Source: Candidatus Nitrosothermus koennekei
GTDB lineage: Archaea > Thermoproteota > Nitrososphaeria > Nitrososphaerales > Nitrosocaldaceae
DNA: 64,000 nucleotides
Assembly (NCBI GenBank): GCA_013538715.1
Contig: JACAFH010000002.1
Coordinates: 124,001-188,000, forward strand
Reading direction: 5' to 3'
Position numbers and translations under genes: made by a program. Below are positions 56,023 through 64,000 of this stretch, piece after piece. The notes beneath the pieces were generated by a model, which saw only the letters and a list, made by a program, of their open reading frames with translations, did no database searches and was not told where the DNA came from. Position 1 is the stretch's first letter. Each line of letters starts with the position of its first letter.

Positions 56023-57010
56023 ATGAAACTAGCTGCTATAAGCATGCTTATATTGCTACTTATTAGTAGCAGGAGAAGAGGATAAAGTAGATTTTGTAGC
56101 AAATATAGAAATGATAAGAGGATATATTCATTCTTCATTATTAAACTTGGAGAACAATAATACTGAATTGGCAGCTGCACATGCTGGTCATCCTATAGGC
56201 GAGCTGTATATACTCATAAAAGATAAGATAGCAGAGAAGGATCCCGCTCCTGCAGAAGATGCAAAGAAACGATTAGAGGATATGTTTAATACAATGAGAA
56301 CGTCTCCAGAAGATTATCCAGTAAAAGTTAATGAGATAGAAAAGTTCCTTACAGAATTAGTAACAACGGTTGTTGGCGAAGATGTAAAAGAAGAATCGTT
56401 CATAGCAAGCGTAATAATAAGACTATTAGGAGATGCTTCAGAAGAGTATGAAGAGGCTATTGTTACTGCTGGAGAGATAAAGAATATAATAGAATAACAA
56501 GATGCTCAGGGTTTTATATTTAGAGCAAACCAGTTAATAAGCTAGATGATACTAAAGAAATTGTTCGATATTTTAATGTGTTAAAAATATAGAGGAGATT
56601 AAAGATGTAAATGAGATAGAGAATAATAGAGAAGCTTAAAGATAAGTTACAGGTTGTCAAGGATGATAGATTTGTATATACCAATAATATAGATGAGTTA
56701 TTAGATGCTATAATCACAAAGCTGGAGATTATGATGAGGTAGAAAGACGTGCAAAATATAACTAATGAAACGATAGAGATGGATGTAAGTAGTTATAACA
56801 ATACTCTAAACGAGGAAGTTACTAACTGTAGAATTGAAGAAGGAGATAGATGATAGGGAGAGTATAGGGTCTATACAATCAACTATAGATGAGATCAAGG
56901 AGAATATTAATACTATAGAGATGCATGTGATACCAGAATTTCCAATAGTATTAATTGTATTAGCATCAATAACAAGTATAGCCATACTAACAAGATTCAA
57001 GATAATATAA
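56023..57010 (+). pseudogene. Broken secreted protein with signal peptide and PEF-CTERM
   Basis: The parts of one secreted protein are present in order but in different frames. A signal peptide (MKLAAISMLILLLIS) is read from the ATG at 56023 and stops at once; one frame over, AGEEDKVDFVANIEMIRGYIH continues from about 56069 without a break to a TAA at 56497. After that TAA the same frame reads QDAQGFIFRANQLIS, where an intact gene would probably have Tyr. Further stops and shifts follow until VIPEFPIVLIVLASITSI with a TARFKII-like basic end, a PEF-CTERM anchor, closing at 57010. The longest open part (56111-56497) contains AHAGHPIGELYILIKDKI. At least one frameshift and one nonsense change are visible. 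Confidence 0.78.
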
Positions 57011-57020
57011 ATAAAATGTT

Positions 57021-59102
57021 TTATTTATTTACTAATGCTTTGGCAGCAACTGCCCATGGCATAATCTCATGATAGACTGGTATATTCCTTTTCTCGATCT
57101 CTCTACTCATCTTCTCTGTAAATGGACCACCTATACATCCTACCAATATTGGCTTCTTTCTTATCTTGTTAAAACGATCTAGAACATCAACTATGTTCTC
57201 TTCCAATGGATCGTCTTGAAATACAAACCATGGCATAATTATATCTACATTAGGATCCTCCATAAATTTCTCGATAGCAAACTCATAATCTGCTGCTGTG
57301 GCAGAACCTGTAACATCCATTGGATTTCCTGTTGGGTATGTTGGTGGATAATGCTCTTTTAATGATTTTAATGTATCGTCTGTTATAGGTGCTACATCTA
57401 ATCCTAATCTCTCAAATTGATCTATAACAGATATAACAGGACCGGCACCGTTTGTTACTAATGCTACTCTATTACCATTCGCTCTAGGCTGCCATGATAA
57501 TGCCTTTATAGTTCCTACTAGTTCTTGATAACTATCTACACTAATTACTCCTGCTTGGTCTAGAGCACCTTTTATAACTGCATATGTACCGCCTAAAGAG
57601 CCAGTATGTGATGCTGCTTGTTTTGCTCCTCTAGCTGTTCTACCACTCTTCCATATAACTATTGGTTTGTTATACTCTCTTATTACCCTCTTTGCTGTTT
57701 CTATAAACTTTCTACCATCACCAAAGCCTTCAACATACATGCCTATAACCTTAATTGATGGATCTTGTGCAAAATACCATATCATATCTGCTTCGTCAAC
57801 ATCAGATCTATTACCATAACTTACCATTTTACCTAATCCAAATGGTTCAGCACTCTCCATGAAGCTTATTCCTATGGTTCCACTTTGTGTTAAGAATGCT
57901 ACAGGACCCGCTTTAGGTCTTAACATTCTTGCATGCCCCTGAAATGCTGCATCTAATCTATTCTCTCCGTTAAACATACCTATACAGTTAGGTCCAATAA
58001 CCCTAATCTCATGTTTCAATGCTAGTTCCTTGATCTTTGCTTCAGCTGCCGCTCTTTCACCTCCTAACTCTTTGCCCCCTCCAGAGATTATTACAAAATT
58101 ATGTATGCCAAGTTTTGCTGCTTCCTCCATCAGTGCTGGAGTTTGTAATACATCAACACATACTATAACAAGATCTATAGGCTTCTTTATATCGCTTAAA
58201 GATTTATAGCATTTTAAACCCATTATCTCTGCTCTGTTAGGATTTATAGGATATATACTTCCTTTATAATCGTGATTTGCTATGCTATCTAGCACAGAAT
58301 AACCTATCTTACCAGGAGTCGCTGATGCGCCAACAACAGCTATAGATTTTGGGTAGAAGAATTTTTCCATATATTTTGAGTTAGGTTGAGCATTAGATAT
58401 TGAATTATTTGCCTGTTCTTTTAGTAATATCTTTGCATCTACAACTCTATAATCATTACTATATACAACAACTGGATTAAAATCTACGCTATCATAATAG
58501 TCAGAGATCGCAACTCCTAGATTCCCTATATTTACAAGAGCCTCTGCAAGCATATCCTTGTTAATAGCATCTGCCCCTCTAAATCCTTCCAATATCTTCT
58601 TCCCTCTTAGATCATTAAGCATTGATAATGCATCTTCCTTGGTTATTGGTAACATCCTAAATGAGACATCCTTGAATACTTCAGTGAATATTCCTCCTAA
58701 ACCAACCATTATAACTGGACCAAATTGTTGATCATATTGCAAACCGACTATCAACTCAATACCTTGGGGTATCATCTTCTCCATCAATACACCTTTTACA
58801 TTATATTGTTTACTTAACCTATTGTACATCTCATTAAATACATCTATAACTTCTTTCTCATTAGTAATACCTACCTTTACTCCTTGAACATCTGTTTTGT
58901 GTAGAATTTGAGGAGAGACTATCTTCATAACTAGAGGGAAACCTATTCTTCTTGCTTCTACTACTGCCTCCTCAGCACTCTTTACTAATGCATACTCTGG
59001 TATCTTAATATTATAGTTTTGAAGAATCTTCTTCGCTTCTTCTTCTGTAACAACCTTATCCTTGCTTTTTAAAACTGTGTCTAGTATGCTCTTTGTTGAC
59101 AT
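57021..59102 (-). CDS. ADP-forming acyl-CoA synthetase (single chain)
   Basis: The 693-residue protein has an N-terminal ATP-grasp (beta) part (residues 1-235, with [15 protein letters not shown] and [16 protein letters not shown]) followed by the CoA-binding and ligase (alpha) part ([28 protein letters not shown], and ASHTGSLGG with the phospho-His). The enzyme makes an acyl-CoA from an acid, ATP and CoA, releasing ADP. In ammonia-oxidising Thaumarchaeota homologues activate 3-hydroxypropionate and 4-hydroxybutyrate in the carbon-fixation cycle. That is the best guess; acetate is the alternative. It is convergent with the broken PEF-CTERM gene. Confidence 0.9.
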   Translation of the reverse strand: MSTKSILDTVLKSKDKVVTEEEAKKILQNYNIKIPEYALVKSAEEAVVEARRIGFPLVMKIVSPQILHKTDVQGVKVGITNEKEVIDVFNEMYNRLSKQYNVKGVLMEKMIPQGIELIVGLQYDQQFGPVIMVGLGGIFTEVFKDVSFRMLPITKEDALSMLNDLRGKKILEGFRGADAINKDMLAEALVNIGNLGVAISDYYDSVDFNPVVVYSNDYRVVDAKILLKEQANNSISNAQPNSKYMEKFFYPKSIAVVGASATPGKIGYSVLDSIANHDYKGSIYPINPNRAEIMGLKCYKSLSDIKKPIDLVIVCVDVLQTPALMEEAAKLGIHNFVIISGGGKELGGERAAAEAKIKELALKHEIRVIGPNCIGMFNGENRLDAAFQGHARMLRPKAGPVAFLTQSGTIGISFMESAEPFGLGKMVSYGNRSDVDEADMIWYFAQDPSIKVIGMYVEGFGDGRKFIETAKRVIREYNKPIVIWKSGRTARGAKQAASHTGSLGGTYAVIKGALDQAGVISVDSYQELVGTIKALSWQPRANGNRVALVTNGAGPVISVIDQFERLGLDVAPITDDTLKSLKEHYPPTYPTGNPMDVTGSATAADYEFAIEKFMEDPNVDIIMPWFVFQDDPLEENIVDVLDRFNKIRKKPILVGCIGGPFTEKMSREIEKRNIPVYHEIMPWAVAAKALVNK

Positions 59103-59357
59103 ATCTATTAAGATATGGAAGACTTTTATATATATTTATATATAATCTTCATCTATTATTATTGTATTTATAACCTAATATGGATAATATTGACACATAA
59201 ATTACTATAAATAGATAATTACATTATTATATATGTTTAATTTACATAAATAATATTTTTATTAAGATATATACTAACAATACATTATATAAATAAGAAA
59301 TCTAATATATCATTTATATAGCTAAAATATTTAAAGATGTTACGCTATAATTACTAT

Positions 59358-59648
59358 ATGAATAGCTATGATTACTGCAATAGCTGTGGTAGAGTATATG
59401 ATTATCTTGATCTAAAACCTCATAGACTTAAATGGTATTGCAAAAGTTGCTACAAAGAAGTATTAAAGAATGATATAGAAGAACCAATGTTAAAAGAAAG
59501 TCAGAGAATATTATATAGTGCGGATTATTGTACTAAATGTGGTAAATTATTCGACTATTTAGAACTTATTCCTCATGAATTAAAATGGTATTGCAAAACT
59601 TGTTATAAAGAGATGATTGCTAGAGTTGCAAAACTAAATAAGCAGTAG
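59358..59648 (+). CDS. Tandem duplicated small zinc-finger protein
   Basis: A 96-residue protein made of two near-identical units: YCNSCGRVYDYLDLKPHRLKWYCKSCYKE and YCTKCGKLFDYLELIPHELKWYCKTCYKE in two halves, each with CxxC...CxxC and a conserved His for one zinc. A short linker separates them. The ATG at 59358 is favoured over 59337, since the TATA-like box (atatttaaag) lies about 26 bases upstream. No DNA- or RNA-binding role is shown, but each unit resembles zinc knuckles of that kind. Confidence 0.75.
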   Translation: MNSYDYCNSCGRVYDYLDLKPHRLKWYCKSCYKEVLKNDIEEPMLKESQRILYSADYCTKCGKLFDYLELIPHELKWYCKTCYKEMIARVAKLNKQ

Positions 59649-59681
59649 AGATTTATACCTATTTTTATTAACATAATAAGA

Positions 59682-60323
59682 ATGAAGATAATAATAGTAA
59701 TACTTCTGTTATTGAGTAATATTATAAATGTGTATGCTCAAGAATCTAGAAAGAGTGAGAGCATAGAGATACCGTTCTCAGTATTCAATAAAGTAGAGGA
59801 TTCTCCTGAGATATTTAAGCTGAAGTATAGTCATATGGCAAATTTTATAGTTAGTATAAAGAATGAATTGATATATAAAGAGAATAATGATGCAAAAGCT
59901 GTGATTAGGCTTGGAGATAGCGAAGATGATAAGATTATAGAATTAATGATGTATTCAACAAAGAGATTGATAGTATCTATTTTTACATCTTCTACTGGGT
60001 ATTTTAAGTTACACGATAGTGAAAATGGATGGTTTAGTGATAGGGCAGTAGTAGTATCATTTGTACAGAACGATAAATTAAGTATGCATAATGGACAGAG
60101 AAATATAATGGATAGATTAAGTATAAAGGAGTTTACTTTAGATACTCTAGAAGTTTATGGAAAGGATTCGATAGATTCATTAGATAATACTATAGGAGGG
60201 AGAGTAGTAATAGATATACTCTCTGGAAATCCATTAGATAATCCAATCTCATTCATGCCAGCAGTAGTAGTTATTATAGTTGGAGTTATAATAGCATTAC
60301 TTATCAAGACAAAGAAGAGATGA
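59682..60323 (+). CDS. Secreted protein with C-terminal membrane helix
   Basis: The 213-residue protein has a signal peptide (MKIIIVILLLLSNIINVYA), a soluble extracellular domain of about 160 residues, and a C-terminal helix (SFMPAVVVIIVGVIIALLI) with basic end (KTKKR), so it is anchored facing outside. It has no cysteines in the mature part and no recognised family. It overlaps the convergent endonuclease III gene by 20 bases. Confidence 0.65.
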   Translation: MKIIIVILLLLSNIINVYAQESRKSESIEIPFSVFNKVEDSPEIFKLKYSHMANFIVSIKNELIYKENNDAKAVIRLGDSEDDKIIELMMYSTKRLIVSIFTSSTGYFKLHDSENGWFSDRAVVVSFVQNDKLSMHNGQRNIMDRLSIKEFTLDTLEVYGKDSIDSLDNTIGGRVVIDILSGNPLDNPISFMPAVVVIIVGVIIALLIKTKKR

Positions 60324-60963
60324 CTTTATAATACTTACAAATATCTCTTAATGAACATTCATTACAAGAGGGTTTTAAAGGCTTACATATATTCTGACCA
60401 AATATTACAAAAGTATCATTTATCTGCTTCCAATATCTCTTATCTATCATCCTCATCAACTCTCTCTCTGTCTCTTCTACATCTTTTGTATCAACGATTC
60501 CTAATCTATTAGATATTCTATGAACATGTGTATCTACTGGTATAGCATCTATATCAAATGCATATACTAATACACAGTTTGCTGTTTTCCTTCCAACACC
60601 TGGTAAGTTAAGTAATTTATCTATGCTTCTAGGCACCTCGTCATGATAAACTTTATGTATGATCTTTGCTATCTCTTTTATCCTTCTTGCTTTTACTCTA
60701 TAAAATCCTGCTACTCTGATAGCGTCAGCAATCTCATCTATATCAGCATCTGATAACTCTTTTGGATTACCGAATCTTGCAAACAAATTTCTTACAGCAA
60801 TTTTTGAATTTTCGTCTCTAGTCCTTGCAGATATAACGGTTCCTATTAATATCTTGAAAGGATCTCTATTCTCTTCTTCTTGTAATTCTCTTAAAGCAGT
60901 TAGTCTATTACTTTTGCATCTCTTAATACTCTCTTGCATAAGTAAGAGTATATTGCTTATCAT
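60304..60963 (-). CDS. nth: Endonuclease III
   Basis: The 219-residue base-excision repair glycosylase/lyase has the helix-hairpin-helix LLNLPGVGRKTANCVL with catalytic Lys, the catalytic Asp in IPVDTHVHRISN, and a C-terminal 4Fe-4S cluster motif (CKPLKPSCNECSLRDIC, spacing Cx6-7Cx2Cx5C). It removes oxidised pyrimidines. It is divergent from the glutamate dehydrogenase gene. Confidence 0.95.
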   Translation of the reverse strand: MISNILLLMQESIKRCKSNRLTALRELQEEENRDPFKILIGTVISARTRDENSKIAVRNLFARFGNPKELSDADIDEIADAIRVAGFYRVKARRIKEIAKIIHKVYHDEVPRSIDKLLNLPGVGRKTANCVLVYAFDIDAIPVDTHVHRISNRLGIVDTKDVEETERELMRMIDKRYWKQINDTFVIFGQNICKPLKPSCNECSLRDICKYYKVISSLS

Positions 60964-61021
60964 AACAACTGATAGTATATAGCAAAGGTTTTAAATAACT
61001 ATCTTCTCTGCTAAAAATAGA

Positions 61022-62266
61022 ATGAATATAAATCCATACGAGAATGCGTTGACACAATTAGATGCAGCAGCAAAGATAATAAAGCTAGATGAAGGATTGC
61101 ATGAGTTCTTAAGAACACCAAAGAGGGTATTAACAGTATCTCTGCCAATAAAGATGGATAATGGTAAGATTAAAGTATTTACTGGCTATAGAGTCCAACA
61201 TAATGATGCAAGAGGACCTTACAAAGGAGGAATAAGATATCACCCAAATGTAACACTTGATGAAGTTAAAGCATTAGCAACATGGATGACATGGAAATGT
61301 GCAATAACAGATATACCTCTAGGAGGAGGAAAAGGTGGCATTGTTTGTGACCCAAAAAGTATGTCAATATCAGAACTGGAGCGTTTAACAAGAAGATACG
61401 CATATGCTATCTCTGATATCATAGGAGCAGAGGTTGATGTTCCAGCACCAGATGTTTATACTAGCAGTAGAGAGATGGCATGGATAATGGATACATATAG
61501 TACTTTAAAAGGAAAAATGGTGCCAGGAGTGATAACTGGTAAACCGTTATCAATAGGAGGTTCTAAAGGAAGAGCAGAAGCTACTGGAAAAGGCTTAGCA
61601 TTCTGTGTTAGAGAAGCAGCAAAGAAGATTAATCTTAACATCAAAGGTGCAAATGTAGCAATCCAAGGATTTGGAAATGCTGGAACGTATAGTGCTAGAT
61701 TCTTACATGAGATGGGTGCTAATATAATAGCTGTAAGCGACTCTACTAGTGGTATTTATAATAGTGATGGGTTAGATGTAGAAGAGGTTATAGCACATAA
61801 AGCAAAGACAGGAAAGGTTAGAGGAGTTGCCAAGAGTAAAGAGATAACTAATCTTCAATTACTACAGATTGAATGTGATATCTTAGTACCAGCAGCATAT
61901 GAGAATCAGATAACTAAGGATAATGCTAAAGATATTAAAGCAAAGATAATTGCAGAGGCAGCTAATGGACCAACTACACCAGATGCAGATAAATTGCTTT
62001 ACAAGAATGGTAAAATGGTAATACCAGATATACTTGCTAATGCTGGAGGAGTTACTGTTAGTTACTTCGAATGGGTTCAAAATCTAACAAGAGACTATTG
62101 GAGTCATGAGAAAGTTATCAATATGTTAGAAGAGAAGATGGTTAATGCATTTAATGATGTATATAATACTGCTAATGAATATGAAAAAGAGCTAAGAATG
62201 GGAAGTATGATACTTGCAATAAATAGAGTAGTAGAAGCGATAAATGATAGAGGCATATGGCCCTAA
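61022..62266 (+). CDS. gdhA: Glutamate dehydrogenase
   Basis: The 414-residue enzyme interconverts 2-oxoglutarate plus ammonium and glutamate with NAD(P)(H). Catalytic and substrate residues lie in GPYKGGIRYHP, TWKCAITDIPLGGGKGG (active Lys) and VPAPDVYTS; the Rossmann motif is IQGFGNAGTY. The length is typical of hexameric archaeal GDH. It is probably a main route of ammonia assimilation. The TATA-like box (ttttaaata) is about 27 bases before the ATG, and the stop is followed by a T6A7 run. Confidence 0.96.
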   Translation: MNINPYENALTQLDAAAKIIKLDEGLHEFLRTPKRVLTVSLPIKMDNGKIKVFTGYRVQHNDARGPYKGGIRYHPNVTLDEVKALATWMTWKCAITDIPLGGGKGGIVCDPKSMSISELERLTRRYAYAISDIIGAEVDVPAPDVYTSSREMAWIMDTYSTLKGKMVPGVITGKPLSIGGSKGRAEATGKGLAFCVREAAKKINLNIKGANVAIQGFGNAGTYSARFLHEMGANIIAVSDSTSGIYNSDGLDVEEVIAHKAKTGKVRGVAKSKEITNLQLLQIECDILVPAAYENQITKDNAKDIKAKIIAEAANGPTTPDADKLLYKNGKMVIPDILANAGGVTVSYFEWVQNLTRDYWSHEKVINMLEEKMVNAFNDVYNTANEYEKELRMGSMILAINRVVEAINDRGIWP

Positions 62267-62276
62267 ACATTTAAAT

Positions 62277-62291
62277 TATTTTTTAAAAAAA
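62277..62291 (+). terminator. Candidate U-tract terminator after gdhA
   Basis: T6 followed by A7 (62279-62291) begins about 12 bases after the gdhA stop. Archaeal termination mostly uses such U tracts. The A run read on the other strand could also end transcription of the decayed minus-strand gene that finishes here. Confidence 0.35.
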
Positions 62292-62790
62292 TAGAGGAGT
62301 TATTCTCTTAAAGAGTCCTACTACAGCTCTATTACTATAATGATTACAGCTACTATTATTTACTATCGTTCTATCATACACCCAGATCTCTACTATATAA
62401 CCGCTCTTGGCATACCAGAAGTATCTAACTTTCATGTGCCACTCTCACCAGTTGTAGGAACTGTAGGATATGATCTTGTGATGGAGTTATGCTTCCTCCT
62501 AAAGCTGGTTGCACACCTATACTTCCAAAGTATTCTGTATCATATGCGTTATAAGTTCCTGTTATTGTATCGTCGATCTTGAAATCTGCACATAATCCTC
62601 GCCATAAGTAATAGTTATTGATGCTCTTGGTGCTTTATTATTGATCATTACATATCCTATATCACTATAATATGTATTGTTCATATCATCTTTTACTTCC
62701 ACCTTGATTCTGTATAATCCTTGTTTACTACCAGTATCCCATATTGCTAATACATTCTCTGCAACATGTCTTTGATAAGAACTTGTAATA
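62283..62790 (-). pseudogene. Decayed fragment of a secreted beta-sandwich protein
   Basis: On the minus strand, a run without stops (about 62560-62780) encodes HVAENVLAIWDTGSKQGLYR, IKVEVKDDMNNTYYSDIGYV and NNKAPRASITITYGED, a surface-protein-type beta domain. After a stop the reading continues in other frames as SYPTVPTTGESGT, KLDTSGMP and then GYIVEIWVYDRTIVNNSSCN and VVGLFKRITPLFF to a stop at 62283. Three frames are needed for one continuous domain, and there is no N-terminal signal peptide, so it is a degraded, truncated gene. The small plus-strand open frame here is a shadow. Confidence 0.62.
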
Positions 62791-62892
62791 TATCATATAT
62801 TTAAAGTATAAAATGTTCTATCAACATATTTTTGATAGTATTATCTATATCTGAAACGATAGAATAAATAAGAGATTGAAATTAAATTATCT

Positions 62893-63459
62893 GTGAGTAA
62901 AGAACTGTATGTATATCCTGGTGATAGACTAGCAACAATAGAAGAGTTTGAAGGAAAAGAAGGTACTTATGAAGATGATGGAATCGTAAGAGCAAGTATA
63001 ACAGGTAAGGCTATATATGATATAAAGAGTAGAACTATTACTGTAATACCATTTAGCACTAATGTAAATATGCCAAAACATGGAGATATAGTAAAAGGGT
63101 TAATAACCATGGCAACACCAACGATGATAGAGATGAGAATATTATACATTAATAACAATAAAGAGGAAGTTAATCTCTCTGCTATATATTATAGCAAGAC
63201 AAAGAAAGATACCCAATTTAGAGTTGGAGATTTAGTAAGGGCGAGTGTTACTAATATATTAAATTCGTTCATACATGTAACATTCAGAAATAAGCGACTA
63301 GGAGTTATCTATACACGCTGTCATTTATGTCATGGTAAGATGGTTAGGATAGATAATGCTCTTAAATGCACTGAATGCAATACAAGAGATGAGAGGAAGC
63401 TAGCAGAGGATTACGGTTCTATAGAGAATATATTGCCAATCTATAGTGTAGTAACATGA
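62893..63459 (+). CDS. csl4: Exosome RNA-binding protein Csl4
   Basis: The 188-residue subunit of the archaeal exosome cap has an N-terminal Csl4 domain (YVYPGDRLATIEEFEG), a central S1 domain (FRVGDLVRASVTNILNSFIHV) and a C-terminal zinc ribbon (CHLCHGKM ... CTECN). It recruits RNA and DnaG to the degradation complex. The start is GTG at 62893, with a TATA-like element about 27 bases upstream. It overlaps pheA by 4 bases (ATGA). Confidence 0.94.
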   Translation: MSKELYVYPGDRLATIEEFEGKEGTYEDDGIVRASITGKAIYDIKSRTITVIPFSTNVNMPKHGDIVKGLITMATPTMIEMRILYINNNKEEVNLSAIYYSKTKKDTQFRVGDLVRASVTNILNSFIHVTFRNKRLGVIYTRCHLCHGKMVRIDNALKCTECNTRDERKLAEDYGSIENILPIYSVVT

Positions 63460-64000
63460 AGGTAGCATATCAAGGAGAGAGAGGGGCATATAGTGAGATA
63501 GCATCAATAAAATATTTTGGTAACAATGCTACACTAATTCCCTGTAAGACATTATCTGATCTATTTGATATGACAGACAAAGTTGATTATGCTATAGTGC
63601 CAATAGAGAACAGTATTGAAGGGAGTGTTAATGAGGCAAACGATCTTTTATTAACTACTAATCTTAATGTAATAGGTGAGATTTATGTTAGGATTATCCA
63701 TTGTTTAATAAGCTATGAAGAAAATAATATAGAGGATATTAAACGTGTATATTCTCATCCTCAGGCACTTGGACAATGTAGAAGATTCATAAACTCTCAC
63801 GGCTTTGAGACAATTCCGTATTATGACACTGCAGGAAGTGTTAAAATGCTTGCTAGTAGTAATCTAAAAGATGCTGCTGCAATAGCAAGTGCTAGAGCTG
63901 CAGAAGTTTATAACATGAAGATAATTAAAGAAGGGATTGAGGATGATAAGAATAACTATACACGTTTCATTATATTGGGTAGAGATGATACAAAGCCTAC
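63456..64000 (+). CDS. pheA: Prephenate dehydratase, 3' end beyond window
   Basis: About 181 codons are open to the window edge. The protein begins MKVAYQGERGAYSEIA and shows the PDT family motifs VPIENSIEGSVNEANDLL, SHPQALGQCRRFI, and NYTRFIILG with the essential Thr in the TRF motif. It converts prephenate to phenylpyruvate in phenylalanine synthesis. There is no chorismate mutase domain at the N terminus; a C-terminal ACT regulatory domain would lie outside the window. The start overlaps the csl4 stop, so the two are co-transcribed. Confidence 0.93.
   Translation, partial: MKVAYQGERGAYSEIASIKYFGNNATLIPCKTLSDLFDMTDKVDYAIVPIENSIEGSVNEANDLLLTTNLNVIGEIYVRIIHCLISYEENNIEDIKRVYSHPQALGQCRRFINSHGFETIPYYDTAGSVKMLASSNLKDAAAIASARAAEVYNMKIIKEGIEDDKNNYTRFIILGRDDTKP

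Noticed and set aside
62340-62582. Plus-strand 80-residue open frame after gdhA
   Set aside because: The minus strand of the same region carries recognisable remnants of a beta-sandwich surface protein, so the plus frame is a by-product.

Overview
This AT-rich window looks like a chromosomal segment of a Nitrososphaeria (Thaumarchaeota) archaeon. The grounds are archaeal informational genes (aIF2 gamma, ribosomal protein S6e, exosome Csl4, archaeal AlaRS and LeuRS, a YchF-like GTPase, Hef helicase, Dpo4), an STT3/AglB oligosaccharyltransferase, secreted proteins ending in a PEFG-type C-terminal sorting signal, a DUF4443 regulator, and a TATA-like box about 23-28 bases upstream of many start codons, which implies mostly leaderless mRNAs. 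I used that spacing to choose several starts. No ammonia-oxidation gene is in the window, so the exact lineage and lifestyle are inference.

Layout. 1-7.4 kb: wHTH/DUF4443 regulator, OsmC-like protein, a PEFG-CTERM surface protein, a GTPase-degenerate SelB-like factor, rhomboid protease, TerC protein and Hef helicase. 7.7-11 kb: a tight minus-strand cluster of HemQ/Cld-family protein, DUF1802, an aldo-keto reductase that has lost catalytic residues, and an MqnE/CofH-like radical SAM enzyme. 11-14 kb: small membrane protein, an intact aldo-keto reductase, GTPase. 13.9-16.8 kb: tetrapyrrole operon (precorrin-2 dehydrogenase, hemA, hemB), followed by a small membrane protein, DUF432 and MscS. 18.5-20.8 kb: Dpo4 and a radical SAM protein.

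21.5-32.1 kb is a type IV pilus island: a large adhesin-like protein, several class III signal-peptide pilins or pilin-like proteins, a double-module TadC/FlaJ-like platform, a secretion ATPase and its own prepilin peptidase. An acylphosphatase-like protein with a 54-bp in-frame tandem repeat sits in the middle. 32-36 kb: phasin-like helical protein, Zn alcohol dehydrogenase, an orphan LsrF-like aldolase, SnoaL-like protein. 36.6-43.3 kb: an STT3-cyclophilin fusion, metallo-hydrolase, PIN protein + aIF2 gamma, S6e, a redox-fold protein, a 50-residue zinc ribbon and a double-wHTH Lrp-type regulator. 43.4-47 kb: a three-gene MacB/LolD-type ABC operon with a secreted protein in the middle.

47.3-49.4 kb: tRNA-Gly(CCC) directly followed by a decayed tyrosine recombinase with a C-terminal zinc ribbon, the scar of an integrated element. 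49.4-56 kb: alaS-leuS and a geranylgeranyl-reductase-like flavoprotein. 56-57 kb: a secreted PEF-CTERM protein broken by a frameshift and stops. 57-64 kb: ADP-forming acyl-CoA synthetase, a duplicated zinc-finger protein, a secreted protein, endonuclease III, glutamate dehydrogenase, remains of another surface protein, csl4 and the start of pheA, which runs off the window.

No intact transposon, CRISPR array or rRNA was seen. The most unusual items are the STT3-cyclophilin fusion, the self-contained pilus island with a 42-bp palindrome between divergent promoters, the heme/quinone-type cluster with a degenerate aldo-keto reductase, and the cluster of decayed surface and mobile genes.
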